From NCBI GenBank assembly GCA_019155185.1, contig CM032794.1:18491095-18555094 (forward strand): a stretch of 64,000 nucleotides of DNA, read 5' to 3'. Position 1 is the first letter of the stretch; each line of letters starts with the position of its first letter. The translations under genes and the position numbers were made by a program. This document shows, one piece after another, positions 1 through 10,625 of the stretch. Origin of the DNA: Beaufortia kweichowensis (taxonomy: Eukaryota; Chordata; Actinopteri; Cypriniformes; Gastromyzontidae). Below the pieces are notes generated by a model that was not told the origin of the DNA, did no database searches, and saw nothing but the letters and a program-made list of their open reading frames with translations.

Positions 1-1
1 G

Positions 2-535
2 TCACCCCGCACTTTTACCAAATTTGTAGATGCTGCCCTGTCACTGCTGCATTTACAGGGCATTCGCATACTGAATTATATTCATAAAGAAAGTGAATAT
101 GTCATTTAGAAAGTGTGTTTCTCCCTGGCCGTGTCGGAGAATTTAGCGGCTCAACATCGAGATGTTGTTCTCGCTCACATGAAAGTGTTGGGGTTACGGC
201 TGAACGATAAGAAGAGTTCACTTTCTCCGGTTCAGAGAATAACCTTCCTAGGCGTAGAATGGGACTCGAGAGTCATGTCTGCATGCCTCACTACAGCGCG
301 CATACAGTCCATTCAGTCAGCCGTGACAGGGGTCAGGCTTCATCAACGAGTCACAGTCCTGCAGTTTCAGCAGATACTCGGTCTCATGGCAGCCACAGCC
401 AGCGTGATACCTCTGGGCCTGCTGTACATGAGACCCTTACAATGGTGGCTCAAGTCCAACTCCAAGGGGCACATTACGCTACAAGCCTTCTGTCCTCCTC
501 CCTTCAAGGATTCGGACCAGGAAAAAGCTAATTTA
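2..535 (+). pseudogene. DIRS reverse transcriptase fragment, broken
   Basis: Bases 2-95 read in one frame as SPRTFTKFVDAALSLL followed by GIRILNYI. This is the stretch leading to the YxDD active site of DIRS polymerases, but the sequence then reads HKE and shifts frame, so the catalytic aspartates are lost. From about 113 the frame resumes with QHRDVVLAHMKVLGLRLN, KKSSLSPVQRITFLGVEWDS and LMAATASVIPLGLLYMRPLQ, which are conserved RT thumb motifs. At about 490 the protein jumps to FCPPPFKDSDQEKANLLCPV, which belongs to the recombinase, so RNase H has been deleted. This is a dead copy. Confidence 0.8.
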
Positions 536-537
536 CT

Positions 538-882
538 GTGTCCAGTGCGACAGTAAGAAAGTCTGAGCAGCTGTTTGTGTGTTTTGGTTCTCCCGCCGCT
601 GGGCTGCCGGCGACCAAACCAACTCTTAGCAGGTGGATAGTCGAGGCTATCTCACTTGCTTATGAAGCTTCTGGACAGCAGTCTCCACTTTCTGTCAAAG
701 CTCACTCAACCAGGGGTATGGCGGCCTCTAAGGCCTTAAGGTCAGGGGCCACGCTCGAGGATGTTTGTAATGCGGCCGGCTGGTCCTCGCCGCCACGTTT
801 GTATCGTTTTATGATCTGGACCTGGCTTCCACGCCAGGCTCCCACGTATTGCGGCCCTGAGGGGTCCGTCCTTTCTGAATGA
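538..882 (+). pseudogene. DIRS tyrosine recombinase, catalytic C-terminus, frameshifted
   Basis: The frame carries EQLFVCFGS, LSRWIVEAISLAY and AHSTRGMAASKAL. The last contains the HxxR motif of the tyrosine recombinase catalytic set (His and Arg of HSTR). It continues with EDVCNAAGWSS. A frameshift follows: the nucleophile motif SFYDLDLASTPGS can be read only in another frame, with the Tyr codon at 810-812, while the long frame reads RLYRFMIW. The protein would have cut and rejoined circular cDNA during integration. With the frameshift and no N-terminal half it cannot be functional. Confidence 0.8.
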
Positions 883-1330
883 CAGCCGGGGTGTCTTGCT
901 GTTTATTCTCTCTTGGGGCCTGGCTCGAGGGCCAGGACCCCGTGCCGAGGGGCCCCATGCACTTCGGCCTTGAGGGGTCGATGTAAACTGAGACATCGGC
1001 CAGCGGAGTCTCGCCGTATGTTCTTTTCTTCTGGTCCTGGCTTGAGAGCCAGCTACCAGTATCTGGGCTTTACTCCTGTGCACCTCAGCCAGGGCCCCGA
1101 GGGGTCCTGGTGACTCATCGCATTGGGTGAGCCCATGCGTTGATGCCTGTCTGAATACCGGCCAGTGAATCTCGTCGTGTATTCCCTGTATACTTTTACT
1201 GTGTCTGGACCGAGGTCCTGTACATTTCTCTTTCGCCCCGAGGGGCTTATTGGGGTTATTAACGGCCAGCAGATCTCGCTGTTTTACTCCCTCTCTACAG
1301 GTCCTGGCCTGAGGGCCAGGGTCTGGGTTT
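883..1330 (+). repeat. Four degenerate repeat units downstream of the DIRS recombinase
   Basis: A block starting CAGCCGGGGTGTCTTGCTGT (883), CGGCCAGCGGAGTCTCGCCG (997), CGGCCAGTGAATCTCGTCGT (1159) and CGGCCAGCAGATCTCGCTGT (1263) is each time followed by a T/C-rich stretch and a GGTCCTGGC-type box with inverted GGCC/CCAGG flanks. The spacing is about 105-160 bp. It lies between the recombinase stop and the internal complementary region. I see no coding potential. Confidence 0.6.
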
Positions 1331-1410
1331 TCACCGCCGGGTCAGTTCCTATAGTCGTGCTCTGCGGATACACACTTCCAGGGACTTGCTCGCACGGCGG
1401 CGTTGGGATC

Positions 1411-1770
1411 TCGCTCCCATAGCGTCAAATGCTGACGCAGCGTTGAGTTCCCTTGACAGGGAACGTCTCAGGTTAAGACTGTAACCTTTGTTCCTTAAGA
1501 GGGAACGAGACGCTGCGTCTCCCTGCCATACTCCCTGCATCCCTGGGCACAGCTTTGGCACTATACGCTGAATGTGTGTGCGTCCCAAGGTCCTTTTATA
1601 GCTTCCTGGTCCTGACGTCACCCGCCTGTGACGTTCAGTCTAGCCATTCGGCAATTTCACACACATGCTTCAGACGCAGTCACGCAAAGGCGTTCCCATA
1701 GCGTCAAACGCTGACGCAGCGTCTCGTTCCCTCTTAGGGAACAAAGGTTACAGTCGTAACCTGAGACGTT
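1411..1770 (+). repeat. DIRS internal complementary region and right inverted repeat
   Basis: Bases 1462-1519 (starting AACGTCTCAGGTTA) are the inverse complement of 1713-1770 (ending AACCTGAGACGTT) with only a couple of mismatches. The string CCCATAGCGTCAAA, followed by GCTGACGCAGCG, also occurs directly at both about 1413 and 1695. This matches DIRS architecture, where an internal complementary region templates completion of the terminal repeats through a circular intermediate. Confidence 0.75.
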
Positions 1771-3943
1771 TTCAAGCAAACTGTAATCAGCCTTGCATTT
1801 AAGCAATGTACCTGTAGCGTCAGCCCTTGTGTAAAGACCTGCGACTCTACCTGCACGACTCCACCGAGTCTTTCCCCCAGCACACTCTCTGCTGAGGTGT
1901 CATCCTTTCTCCTCTCCAATCTCTCATCTCGGGATACCAATACAGCCACGGACACCCTATGTTCAACACTAACATCCTGTCTAGACAACCTCTGCCCTCT
2001 ATTCTCCAGACCGGCTCGTGGCTCCCCTTCCTGCCCATCGGAGAACATCGGATCAAACAAGACATCCTATTATATCACAAAGGTCAGTCATGCATCAGAT
2101 TCTAAAAAACTGTTTAAAACCTTCAGCTCCTTCCTCTCTCCACCTCTCCCTCCACCTGCCTCTTCATTATCAGCTGATGATTTTGCTAACTTTTTCACAA
2201 ACAAAACATCACTGATCAGCAGCCAGTTCACAGCTCCTGAAACCCCAGCACACACACAGGTTTCACCCAGTTCGACTTTTTCCTCTTTCTCTACTCTAAA
2301 CAACGCTGAAGTTACCAAACTTCTCTCCAGCCAACCCACCACCTGCGCACTCGACCCAATACCCTCCCATCTGCTCCAATCCATCTCTAGCACAGTCACT
2401 TGATCACTCACACACATTATTAACTCCTATCTGGAACTTTTTTCACCACATTTAAGCAGGCCCAGGTCACCCTGTTGCTAAAAAACACACACTTGACCCT
2501 TCCCTTACCGACAGCTACAGACCTGTCTCTCCCGTTCATCTCAAAGACACTGGAGCAAGCTGTTTTTTCATCAGATTTCATCTTACCTCACCCAGAATGA
2601 TCTACTGGACAAAAGACAGTCTGGTTTCAAGAGCAACCACTCCACTGAGGCTGTGCTTTTGTCAGTCATTGAGGCACTGTGGCTGGCAAAAGTCTAAATC
2701 CTCTGTCCTCATTCTGCTGGATCTTTCTGCTGCCTTTGATACAGTTAACCACCAGATCCTACTGACATCTCCCTCATCGCTAGGGATCACAGGTATCCCA
2801 CTCTGGTGGTTTAAATCTTACCTCTCAGACAGGTCCTTCAGGGTGTCATGGAATGGGGGGCTGTGCAAAGCCCATCCCATGGCCACTGGCATTTCTCAGG
2901 GATCTGTTCTAGTGCCACTCCTATTTCGATCTACACAACATCCCTAGGACCCATCATTCAATCACACGGCTTTGACTACCACTGCTATGCAGACGACACC
3001 CCGATTTTCATCTCTTTCCAGATGATCCAACAATAGCATCACGTATTGCAGCCTGCATGAAAGACATCTCATCTTGGGTGGCTGAACACCACCTCCAGCT
3101 AAACCTAGCCAAGACTGAGCTCCTGGTACTTCCGGCCTCACCCACAACGCAACACAACCTCACAATTCAAATTGGCAACACAACCATTACACCATCCAAA
3201 TCAATAAGAAACCTAGGTGTAATCTTCAATGACCAGCTTTTACCAAACACATCGCAAGGATATCACGGTCTTGCAGATGCACTTTACAACATCAGAAAGA
3301 TCAGGTCATATCTCACAGAGCACCCCGCCAACTGCTAGTTCAATCCCTGGTAATCTCTAGACTGGACTATTGCAATGCTCTTCTGGCCGGTCATCCTGAA
3401 CAAGCAATCAAACCACTCCAGATGATACAGAACGCAGCAGCAAGACTTGTTTTCCAGGAACCCAAAAGAGCATATTTCATACCTCTCTTTATCTCTCTCC
3501 ACTGGCTACCGGTTGCTGCCCGCATTAAATTCAAATCCTTAATGCTGACATTTAAAACCGTCACAAACTCTGCACCCCCATACTCTTCTACACATCTACA
3601 ACCCATCCAGAACCCTGCACTCAGCGAACGAACATCGACTGCTGGTACCCTCACAGAAGGGCACTAAATCTCTCTCTCGTTCTTTCCCTTCTCTGTTCCC
3701 TGCTTGTGGAATAATCTCCCTAACGCAATCCCATCTGCCACATCCCTCACCTCTTTTAAGAAACAGGTAAAAACACACCTCTTTCACGAACACCTGACAC
3801 CTGACAAAAAAAAAGAAAATCAGCCTTAATATTCATACCTTTTATATTTCCCTGCTTGTGTCATTCTGTTTATTGTGATGTAAAGCTGCTTTGAAACAGT
3901 GCTACATTGTTAAAGTGCTATACAAACTTGAACTTGAACTTGA
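1771..3943 (+). mobile_element. L2-clade LINE, 5'-truncated, with intact 3' tail
   Basis: This non-LTR retrotransposon begins directly at the DIRS right end. It ends in the characteristic tail: AAAGCTGCTTTGAAACAGTG near 3881, then GCTATACAAA and three copies of CTTGAA, finishing at about 3943. Only the second ORF is represented (endonuclease end, reverse transcriptase and C-terminal domain). Because the DIRS lies directly upstream, either the DIRS inserted into this LINE or the LINE was truncated there. Confidence 0.85.
1897..3670 (+). pseudogene. L2-type LINE ORF2 reverse transcriptase, multiple frameshifts
   Basis: Conserved pieces appear in order but in different frames: CALDPIPSHLLQ (about 2356-2391), LLDLSAAFDTVNHQILL (about 2718-2765), GISQGSVLVPLLF (about 2889-2927), the catalytic YADDT (about 2986-3000), then SSWVAEHHLQLNLAKTELL (about 3070), and finally QNAAARLVFQEPKRA and FISLHWLPVAARIKFKSL (about 3428-3550). 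The order and wording are those of L2 reverse transcriptase, which copies its own mRNA at a nicked target. In-frame stops near 2403, 2947 and 3338 and several frame changes make it a pseudogene. Confidence 0.85.
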
Positions 3944-4129
3944 TATATAATCAAATGCCCAAGTCTTACAAAACCTGATCGCAAAAGAAGGTTTTTAACA
4001 TACTCATGAATATTTCATGAGCAGTTTGATTGACAGCAGTGATTTTTCAGGCAAAGTTGTTCAACATGAGGAGACCTGACAAGTGATAGCAATACTTTGT
4101 ATATTGAGTAAACATCACATCATCGCATT

Positions 4130-4990
4130 GTTCGGCTTGAGCCACAGGTATAAGGCACTTGGGTCTATGACAAACGGTCTGGGAGTTATGAGTCGTTATG
4201 CATTTGTCATCGCTGTAGCGCCCCTATAGGCCAATTGGGGCTAGGCTTTGGGGCTGAGTAGCGAACAATACTACTACCGCCTGGAAACCAAGTTTCAGCT
4301 CTCTAGGCTTTAGGGTTTGGTCTGCACGATCAGTTTTAGGGCAGAATAATAAAAATAATAAGCAAGCAGCAATCCCAGGATTTGAGTGTTTTTAGGCCTG
4401 TAAGGCATGTTTGCTGTCATTGAGAAGGCGCAGGTTTTGCACTATAATATATCCATAATGGATGATGACCCACATGCATAAAAAAGACAGGGATGGTCAG
4501 TAGTGGTTCATACAGATGTGCATTGTGACACAAACAAGCATATATATTTTTCTTACATGTTATTTTTCCTTTGAGATATCTTAATTTTCGAACTCCTCCT
4601 AGAGCGTTTCTCCGCTTATCATGAAACTTGATGTGTAGCATCTACAGACCATGCTGACAAAAAGTTATTAAAACAATTTCAATAGACCAATCCGTTCTTG
4701 TAAACGGCGTCAATGAGTTAGCGAGCAGGCCAAAATGGACGAAAGGCTATATCTTTGGTGTATTCACACAAAACTTGGTGGGTATCATCACACTCATGGT
4801 CTGGAGTGACATGCAGTCACCCAGTGGTGCGGAGATATGAAAAATTGCTATTTTTGCCTATAATTAAATGCTTTTGTGTAAAATCATAAGATTAAGATCA
4901 TGATCCTTATGGCATACCGAGTCGAATGATACCAAAAGTTCATGGGTCGACCATTTTGAATTCTGTGAAAAATATTTCATAAACGTAAGT
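4130..4990. repeat. Probable dispersed non-autonomous repeat, family not assigned
   Basis: The stretch contains phrases such as GTAGCGCCCCTATAGGCCAA, GGAAACCAAGTTTCAG, and later GGCCAAAATGGACGAAAGGC and GTGGTGCGGAGATATGAAAA, which resemble high-copy repeats of teleost genomes. I find no clear terminal repeats, target duplications or coding sequence. The remainder of 3944-5280 is AT-rich with nothing recognisable. Confidence 0.35.
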
Positions 4991-5294
4991 ACAGCAGAAA
5001 ATGACATGCATTATATGGTGATAAACTACTTGCAGAGATTTAATGTTATATGGGTCAAAAACAACAAAAACAATTACTCAACCTATTTTTTATTGTATAT
5101 ATAGCATATACAGGTTTTGAACAACATGTGGGTAAATACATTTTTATATAGGTTTAATACATTTATTGTTGCATTAACTATTCCATGGGGTATAGTGAAA
5201 GTGTAAAGCTTTATTCTATATTTGTGTGTGTATGCGTTTGTGTGAGGACCTGTTAATCCCTACAGTGTGCGGACCAAATATTCCCATTCCCAAA

Positions 5295-5610
5295 GATTGC
5301 GGCACCAAGCCCAAAGATTGCAGCAACAAGACTTTTTTTCCAGGAACCCAAAAGAGCACGTCACACCTGCCACATCCCCTTTTAAGAAACAGATAAAAAC
5401 ATACCTCTTCCACGAACACCTGACATCATAATAAAAAAACCATTTTCTTTCCTCTACAGGTACTTATCTAGCACTGTAAAACATTGTAAACTTATGAAAG
5501 CAATTCTTCTTACTATTGTTGCCTTCTTTTGATGTGTCGCGTCATTGTCTCCTAATATTTGTAAGTCACTTTGGATAAAAGTGTCAGCTAAATGCCTAAT
5601 GTAAATGTAA
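5295..5610 (+). mobile_element. 3' end of a second L2-like LINE, internally deleted
   Basis: It carries GCAGCAACAAGA, then CCAGGAACCCAAAAGAGCAC, then AAGAAACAGATAAAAACA and CCACGAACACCTGAC, all matching the C-terminal coding end of the LINE at 1771-3943. It then has a different 3' tail, GTCACTTTGGATAAAAGTGT with AAATGCCTAATGTAAATGTAA, common in fish LINEs. The central C-terminal coding sequence is deleted, leaving about 300 bp. Confidence 0.7.
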
Positions 5611-5664
5611 AGATTGATAATGACATGGGCCTGAATAATTAGCTGGATTCATCTTGACTGGACA

Positions 5665-6373
5665 CAGGGGCGTAGCAAGCTTTTCAAAAGTGCGGGGGAT
5701 GGATGTGGTTTGTTTGTTAACAATAAAAACGATGAATACAATGACAGAAGGGTACAAAAGGTATAACATACAAGATATAAAAAGCTTCCCATTTAAATGA
5801 GTGATACTAGAAAAGTATAAAAACACACTTGGAACACACAGAAAATAAGTCAAAACTCAACATATTCAAAATACACAACAGTAGACTTGCTAAAGAATCA
5901 GAATCAGAAATACTTTAATAATCCCAGGGGGAAATTATTTTTGTTACAAACTCCAGATATACAAACAACATATATTAAGAACAAAACATAAACAGAACAT
6001 CTTCCCAAACACATATCAAGCTTATTTAAACCTCGAAAGCATAAACACTCATTCAAAGTACCTGGAAAAGGGAAATGTAAATAATCATAACCATAAGGTT
6101 CCGCCTCCTCAGCACGAGCTGACCGATAAATCTAACACACCAAGAGAGGCGGGACTTAAGGCAGAACAGCCAATCATCAGCCGGTCACACTCAAAGCCGG
6201 TGTCATGTTTGAGAGGGAGGGGAGAGGAGGCAGACACAGAGCGGCCAGGGAAACGGAGGAGCGACTGCTGTAAGGCGTTTGTGCAAAACTGCGGAAAAAC
6301 TGCAGAAAAGGTGTGTGTGTTGAACCCTCTCACTGGGAAAAGTGTGGGTGTTAAAACACCCGCGACGCCCCTG
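5665..6373. mobile_element. Non-autonomous hAT-type element (709 bp) with 8-bp target duplication
   Basis: The termini are CAGGGGCGTAGC (5665-5676) and GCGACGCCCCTG (6362-6373), an inverted repeat with one mismatch over 12 bases. They are flanked by a perfect 8-bp direct repeat ACTGGACA (5657-5664 and 6374-6381). An 8-bp duplication and CAGGGG-type ends indicate the hAT superfamily. No transposase is encoded, so it depended on an autonomous partner. A second copy starts at 40733 and runs into the assembly gap. Confidence 0.88.
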
Positions 6374-6384
6374 ACTGGACACTT

Positions 6385-6630
6385 CACTGTAAAAATTTAA
6401 GATCCTGGAGGAAGAATTTGAGGTTCTTCATACTGCCACACGTATCCATTAGGAGGACCTCAAGGCACCTTTTTTATTAAGGGTGGTTCTCTGAGAAACT
6501 ATTAACAGTCTTGACAGTTCTTGCTAAAACTTATGGGATCCTTTAAGCACTTTAAATTAAGTTCTATTAAGTTCCTTAGGGAACCTCCTGGCAGTTCCGC
6601 CAGTGGCAGTTTTTTATTATAGGGACTGTT
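6385..6630. mobile_element. MITE with CACTGTAAAAA terminus, right end lost
   Basis: It shares CACTGTAAAAA, AAGATCCTGGAGGAA, GGGTGGTTCTCTGAG, CTTATGGGATCCTTTAA and GGGAACCTCCTG with the complete copy at 11356-11601. The inverted right end TTTTTACAGTG is missing here. No coding sequence. It lies a few bases from the hAT element's right target duplication. Confidence 0.7.
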
Positions 6631-6724
6631 TGTCGATCCCCACAATATAGGTAAAGACTTTTACCCACACAAATACAGTATATACACAGATACATGAAGA
6701 TGGATAGACATTTACATACACCCA

Positions 6725-6905
6725 GTTCCCTTTCAAGGGAACTCAACGCTGCATCATCTTGCTGATGCTATGGAACGCCTTTGCATGACTGCACCTGAAG
6801 CACGTGTGTGTAATCAATTCAATGCCGGGAGGCGGTGTCACGTGACATCAGGAAGCATAAAGGTACATCCTGAAGCACTAGCTCTAGCTTTTGTGCCTCA
6901 AGCCC
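6725..6905 (+). repeat. Left inverted terminal repeat of the DIRS element
   Basis: GGGAACTCAACGCTGC, CTTGCTGATGCTATGG, GGCGGTGTCACGTGACATCA and CATCCTGAAGCACTAGCTCT appear here, and their inverse complements, with divergence, lie in 10296-10600. This terminal repeat probably also contains the element's promoter. I see no convincing TATA box. Confidence 0.7.
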
Positions 6906-6906
6906 T

Positions 6907-7311
6907 GTGTTCACCCATGCCCGTGATACATTACGGAGGAGGATTCACACAACGTGTGTTATCTGTTTGGGAGAGGATCATGCACGTGCGGCTTTCGAGG
7001 GGGCTGGTTGCGTGCATTGTGACGGTCTTCCACTCCGAGTGTTTCGCTCCAGGCTGGCTATCTTCGATGACAATCATGTCCAGGGTGGATCCGGTCCCGC
7101 GGGCACCGAGGCGGTGCGGCAGCGACACACCTGGGGATTGCAAGCGAACCTCGCGCTCGGACTCAGGACGAGTTTCCCTCTATCCCGGTCCTCATCAGCA
7201 GTGGTCAGGGCTCTCCCTCCTAGTTTGGAAGCCCGCGATACGGCCTCTTCCGCCAGGGGTTTGAACTCAATGCAGCAGGCAACCAGTTCTGAGGATCCTC
7301 AGGGAAATTGA
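6907..7311 (+). pseudogene. DIRS gag-like protein with Cys/His motif, 5' part degraded
   Basis: The 134-codon frame contains CVICLGEDHARAAFEGAGC followed by VHCDGLPLRVFRSRLAIF. The C-x2-C, H-A and C-x2-C arrangement is typical of the zinc-binding segment near the start of fish DIRS gag proteins. The gag protein would coat element RNA. Downstream the frame ends at a stop instead of running on in a long gag, and the expected proline/serine-rich remainder is scattered over other frames up to about 7560. I therefore call it a remnant. Confidence 0.65.
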
Positions 7312-7559
7312 GGAACCAACCACTTCTTCATTCCTTTATGTAACCTACTTTACGTCCTCCCAGCAAGCTGGATGAGTGGTTCCTTGGGGCTATAGCCCAA
7401 CCGCTTCATAATGCAAGAGTGTCAGACACCAGGAAGGTGAACTTTAGTCCCAGACCATCTGTTAAAAAAGGAGATCCTGATGCCCGGCTCACTACAACAC
7501 TGAGGGTGATACCATCAGGAGGAATAACAGGGTGGCTGCAGCTTATGGCTCCTGTGACC

Positions 7560-8811
7560 TCACGACACCTTCACACCACTGTGTTTGCTCCATCCCGTCA
7601 GTTGTGCCGAGGCACACTGAACAAGGACATTGGTGGTTCATCCCTACGTGCTTCTCACACTCTGACCATTCTATCGTCAGAGACCATCCTCGAGCTGCTA
7701 GTTCCCTTTGTAGACTTCATTGCAGCGTGGAAACTCCTGCCGAATGTCTCCCTATGGATACTGGATACCGTAGAGAAAGGGTAAAGGATTCAGTTTGGAA
7801 CTCCTCCACCCCGTTTCAACGGAGTACTCACCACATCAGTGACAGAGCAAGCCACTGTGCTGGAACAAGAGCTGCAGTCTCTTCTCAGGAAAGAGGCCAT
7901 AGAATGTGTACCTCCTCAAGAGGAAAAGACTGGATTCTACCTATTCTAGACCTGCGCATACTCAATCTATCCTGGGCGATACTCAAGTTCGGGAGGCTTA
8001 CCATTAAGTAGATTGTATCACAGATGAGATCCAAGGACTGGTTTGTAATGATAGATTTGAAAGATGCTTACTTCCACATCTCCACATGGCAGTTCAACAT
8101 CGAGATGTTGTCCCTGCGCACATGAGGAATTTGGGGCTGAGGCTGAACACCAAGAAGAGCTTGCTTTCTCCAGCTCAGAGAACAGTCTTTCTTGGTGTGT
8201 CATGGGACTCAATGATGCGGGTATGTCTCTCCCCCGCCCGTGTCAGTGTGATCCTGTCGACAATAAAAGGTATCAAACTAGGACAACGAGTGATGTTCAA
8301 GCACTTTCAAAGACTGTTGGGGCTCATGGCAGCTGCGGCCAACGTAATACCTCTAGGCCTACTGTTCATGAGACAAGTGGTGGCTCAAGGGAAAGGATTT
8401 TCTCAGAAGGGCAACCCTTTCACCATGGTCACACGCATTTGTCTTCGTGCCTTTGTCAAGTGGAAAACACTGTGGTTCCTGCACCAAGGTGTACGTCTGG
8501 GATTACAGTGCTGCCGCAAGACTGTGATCATGGACGCATCCCTCACAGGCTGGGATGCTGTAATAGGAGACCGCTCTGCTCAAAGTCTCTGGACAGGGGA
8601 CCAGCTGGAGTGGCACATCAACTACATGGAGATGCAAGCAGTACCCCTAGCACTCAGAGAATTCCTGTCAAATCTCAAGGGACACCATGTGCTTGTCCGG
8701 TCAGACAACACATTGGGGGTTTCTTACATAAATTCTTACAATTCTTACATAAATTATCAAGGAGGTCTGAGGTCGGGCCCGCTAGCCCGCCAGATTCTCC
8801 TTTGGGCTTAG
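7560..8811 (+). pseudogene. DIRS reverse transcriptase and RNase H, deleted at the active site
   Basis: Pieces in several frames spell the DIRS polymerase: AAWKLLPNVSLWILDTVEKG (about 7721), then FGTPPPRFNGVLTTSVTEQA and LRKEAIECVPPQEEKTGFYL (about 7797-7945), LDLRILNLS, and WFVMIDLKDAYFHIS (8040-8084). At 8085 the sequence jumps to AVQHRDVVPAHMRNLGLRLN, skipping the region that holds the YxDD catalytic site. From 8086 a 241-codon frame continues through RT thumb motifs into RNase H, with MDASLTGWDAV (catalytic Asp), HINYMEMQAV (Glu) and VRSDNTL (Asp). The frame ends at 8811 after a short duplicated YINSYNSYIN. Without YxDD it cannot polymerise. Confidence 0.82.
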
Positions 8812-9217
8812 GACAGGGGCTCCACACTGGGGAGTAGAGACTTCACCCAGAAGTGGTAGAGGAGATATAGAAAAGATTCGGCCAAGCACAAATGGATCTG
8901 TTCGTGCCGAAAGAGACGACCCTCTGTCCCCTGTGGTTCTCTCTCACGCACCCAACGACTTTAGGTCTGCATGCCATGGTGCAGCCGTGGCCGAGGCTGC
9001 GGCTGTATGCTTTCTCCACTGTGTCTTTAATCCTGGGAGTTCTAGAGAGAGTCAGGCGATCAGACATGTGCCTTCTACTGGTGACCCCGTACTGGCCGTC
9101 CAAAATATGGTTCCCGAACCTGATGCTTCTCCTCTACGGTTCTCCCTGGGAGATTCCAGTGAGGAGGGACCTGTTATCTCTTGAAGGAGGCTCGACACTT
9201 CACCCCCGTCCAGAACT

Positions 9218-10257
9218 ATGGAGACTATGTGTCTGGCCTCTGAGGGTGCCGGATTTCTCGAGGCAGGTCTGTCAACCGAGGTTGTAGACACTATTCTACA
9301 CCCTAGAGCTCCATCTACACGAAAGCTGTATGCTCTAAAGTGGAAGCTGTTTGTATCCTGGTGTAGCCAGGCTGGTCTTGACCCAATTAACTGCCCTGTG
9401 GGTACAGTTTTGGAGTTTCCACAGAACAGATTTGATGCATAATTGTCTTCTTTCACCATCAAAGTGTATGTGGCAGCGATTTCAGCTTCCCACATCCCTA
9501 TTGGTGATCAATCTCTGGGAAGGGACCCTCTGATTTCACGATTCATTCGTGGGGTACTGAGCCTAACGCCTTGGCACCATACAGGATCCCCTGCTTGGGA
9601 CTTCTCAAGGGACAATTTAAGCCAATTGAGTCTGTTCCTATTAAGAATGTGTCCATTAAGACAGTGTTTCTATTGGCCATCACCTCCCTTAAGAGGGTAG
9701 GAGACCTTCATGCACTGTCAGTTTCCCCTACATGCTTGGAATTTGCACCGGGGATGGCAAAAGCATTCCTGTACCCTAGGCCAGACTTCGTTCCAAAGGT
9801 ACCAACGAATGCACCTAGACCCATCATTCTGCAAGCCACTCTTCTATCCTCCCCCATTCATGGAGTCAGACCAGCAGAAGCGGAACCTACTGTGCCCAGT
9901 AAGCGCCCTGTGTTATGTACGTTCACAGAACCTCACAGTGGAGGAAGTCAGAGCAACTGTTCGTCTGCTTCTCCTCAGTCAACAAAGCACTTCCTGTGTC
10001 CAAGCACACTCTCAGTAGGTGGATAGTTGAGGCTATTTCACTCTCACAGTGCTTTGGGACAGCCATGTCCACTAGCTGTCAGAGCACATTCAACTAGGGG
10101 TATGGCAGCATCTAAAAGCTCTATGGTCAGGTACCTCCATCCAAGATGTTTGTAATGTGGCAGGATGGTCCTCATCACTCACATTTGTAAGATTCTATGA
10201 CTTGGACATGAGCTCTACACCTGGTGCCCGGATACTCTTGTCTAGTGTGCTCCCTTG
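9218..10257 (+). pseudogene. DIRS tyrosine recombinase, frameshifted
   Basis: The N-terminal SAM-like part reads TRKLYALKWKLFVSWCSQAG (about 9317-9376). After a stop near 9442, VYVAAISASHIPIGDQSLGR follows in another frame. The first catalytic Arg lies in KTVFLLAITSLKRVGDLHAL (about 9657-9716). The HxxR box is read from AGAGCACATTCAACTAGGGG (10081-10100) as RAHSTRG. A frameshift at about 10112 precedes DVCNVAGWSS and the nucleophile motif RFYDLDMSSTPGA near 10193. All four catalytic elements can be located, but at least three frame disruptions separate them. Confidence 0.8.
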
Positions 10258-10295
10258 ACTACACACTGACTCTGAAGTCTGGTGAGTGAGTATAG

Positions 10296-10625
10296 CATTC
10301 CCATAGCATCAGCAAGACGACATAGCACTGAGTTCCCTCGAAAGGGAACGTCTCAGGTTACGCATGTAACCATGGTTCTCTGAGAGAGGGAACGAGACAC
10401 TGCGTCCCTTTGCCATACTTCCTTCATCCCTGTGAGCGCTTACTTCAGCTCCTTTAAGATAGAGCTAGTGCTTCAGGATGTCCCTTTTTGCTTCCTGGTC
10501 CTAACGTCATCCCGTACGTGAGGCCGCCTTCGCCATTGGATTGTTCATACATTTCAGCAAGACGACGCAGCAACTCGTTCTCTCTCTCTCAGGGAACCAT
10601 AGTTACATATGTAACCTGAGAAGTT
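10296..10625 (+). repeat. DIRS internal complementary region and right inverted repeat
   Basis: CCCATAGCATCAGCAAGACG (10300) followed by GAGTTCCCTCGAAAGGGAAC is the inverse complement of the element's left end. After it, AACGTCTCAGGTTAC (10348) and the terminal GTAACCTGAGAAGTT (10611-10625) form an inverted pair. Between them the right terminal repeat carries the inverse of the left terminal repeat, for example AGAGCTAGTGCTTCAGGATG. Confidence 0.7.

Larger units (their letters stand above)
1..1770 (+). mobile_element. Decayed DIRS-type tyrosine-recombinase retrotransposon, 5' part outside the window
   Basis: The element enters the window inside its reverse transcriptase. Reading left to right it holds RT thumb/connection sequence, a deletion that removes RNase H and the start of the recombinase, the catalytic C-terminus of a tyrosine recombinase, a block of degenerate repeats, and the internal complementary region plus right inverted repeat typical of DIRS elements. 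DIRS elements use a tyrosine recombinase instead of a DDE integrase and make no target duplication. Its right end, GAGACGTT at 1763-1770, abuts a LINE. A better preserved relative lies at 6725-10625. Confidence 0.85.
6725..10625 (+). mobile_element. DIRS-type retrotransposon, about 3.9 kb, both termini present
   Basis: The element runs from GTTCCCTTTC (6725) to AGAAGTT (10625). The left repeat is the inverse of the right one, with a shared core read as ATCCTGAAGCACTAGCTCTA on the plus strand near 6868. It encodes, in order, a gag-like zinc-finger protein, reverse transcriptase/RNase H and a tyrosine recombinase, all interrupted by frameshifts. Internal deletion makes it shorter than full-length DIRS elements. 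No target duplication is seen, as expected for recombinase-mediated insertion. Confidence 0.88.
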
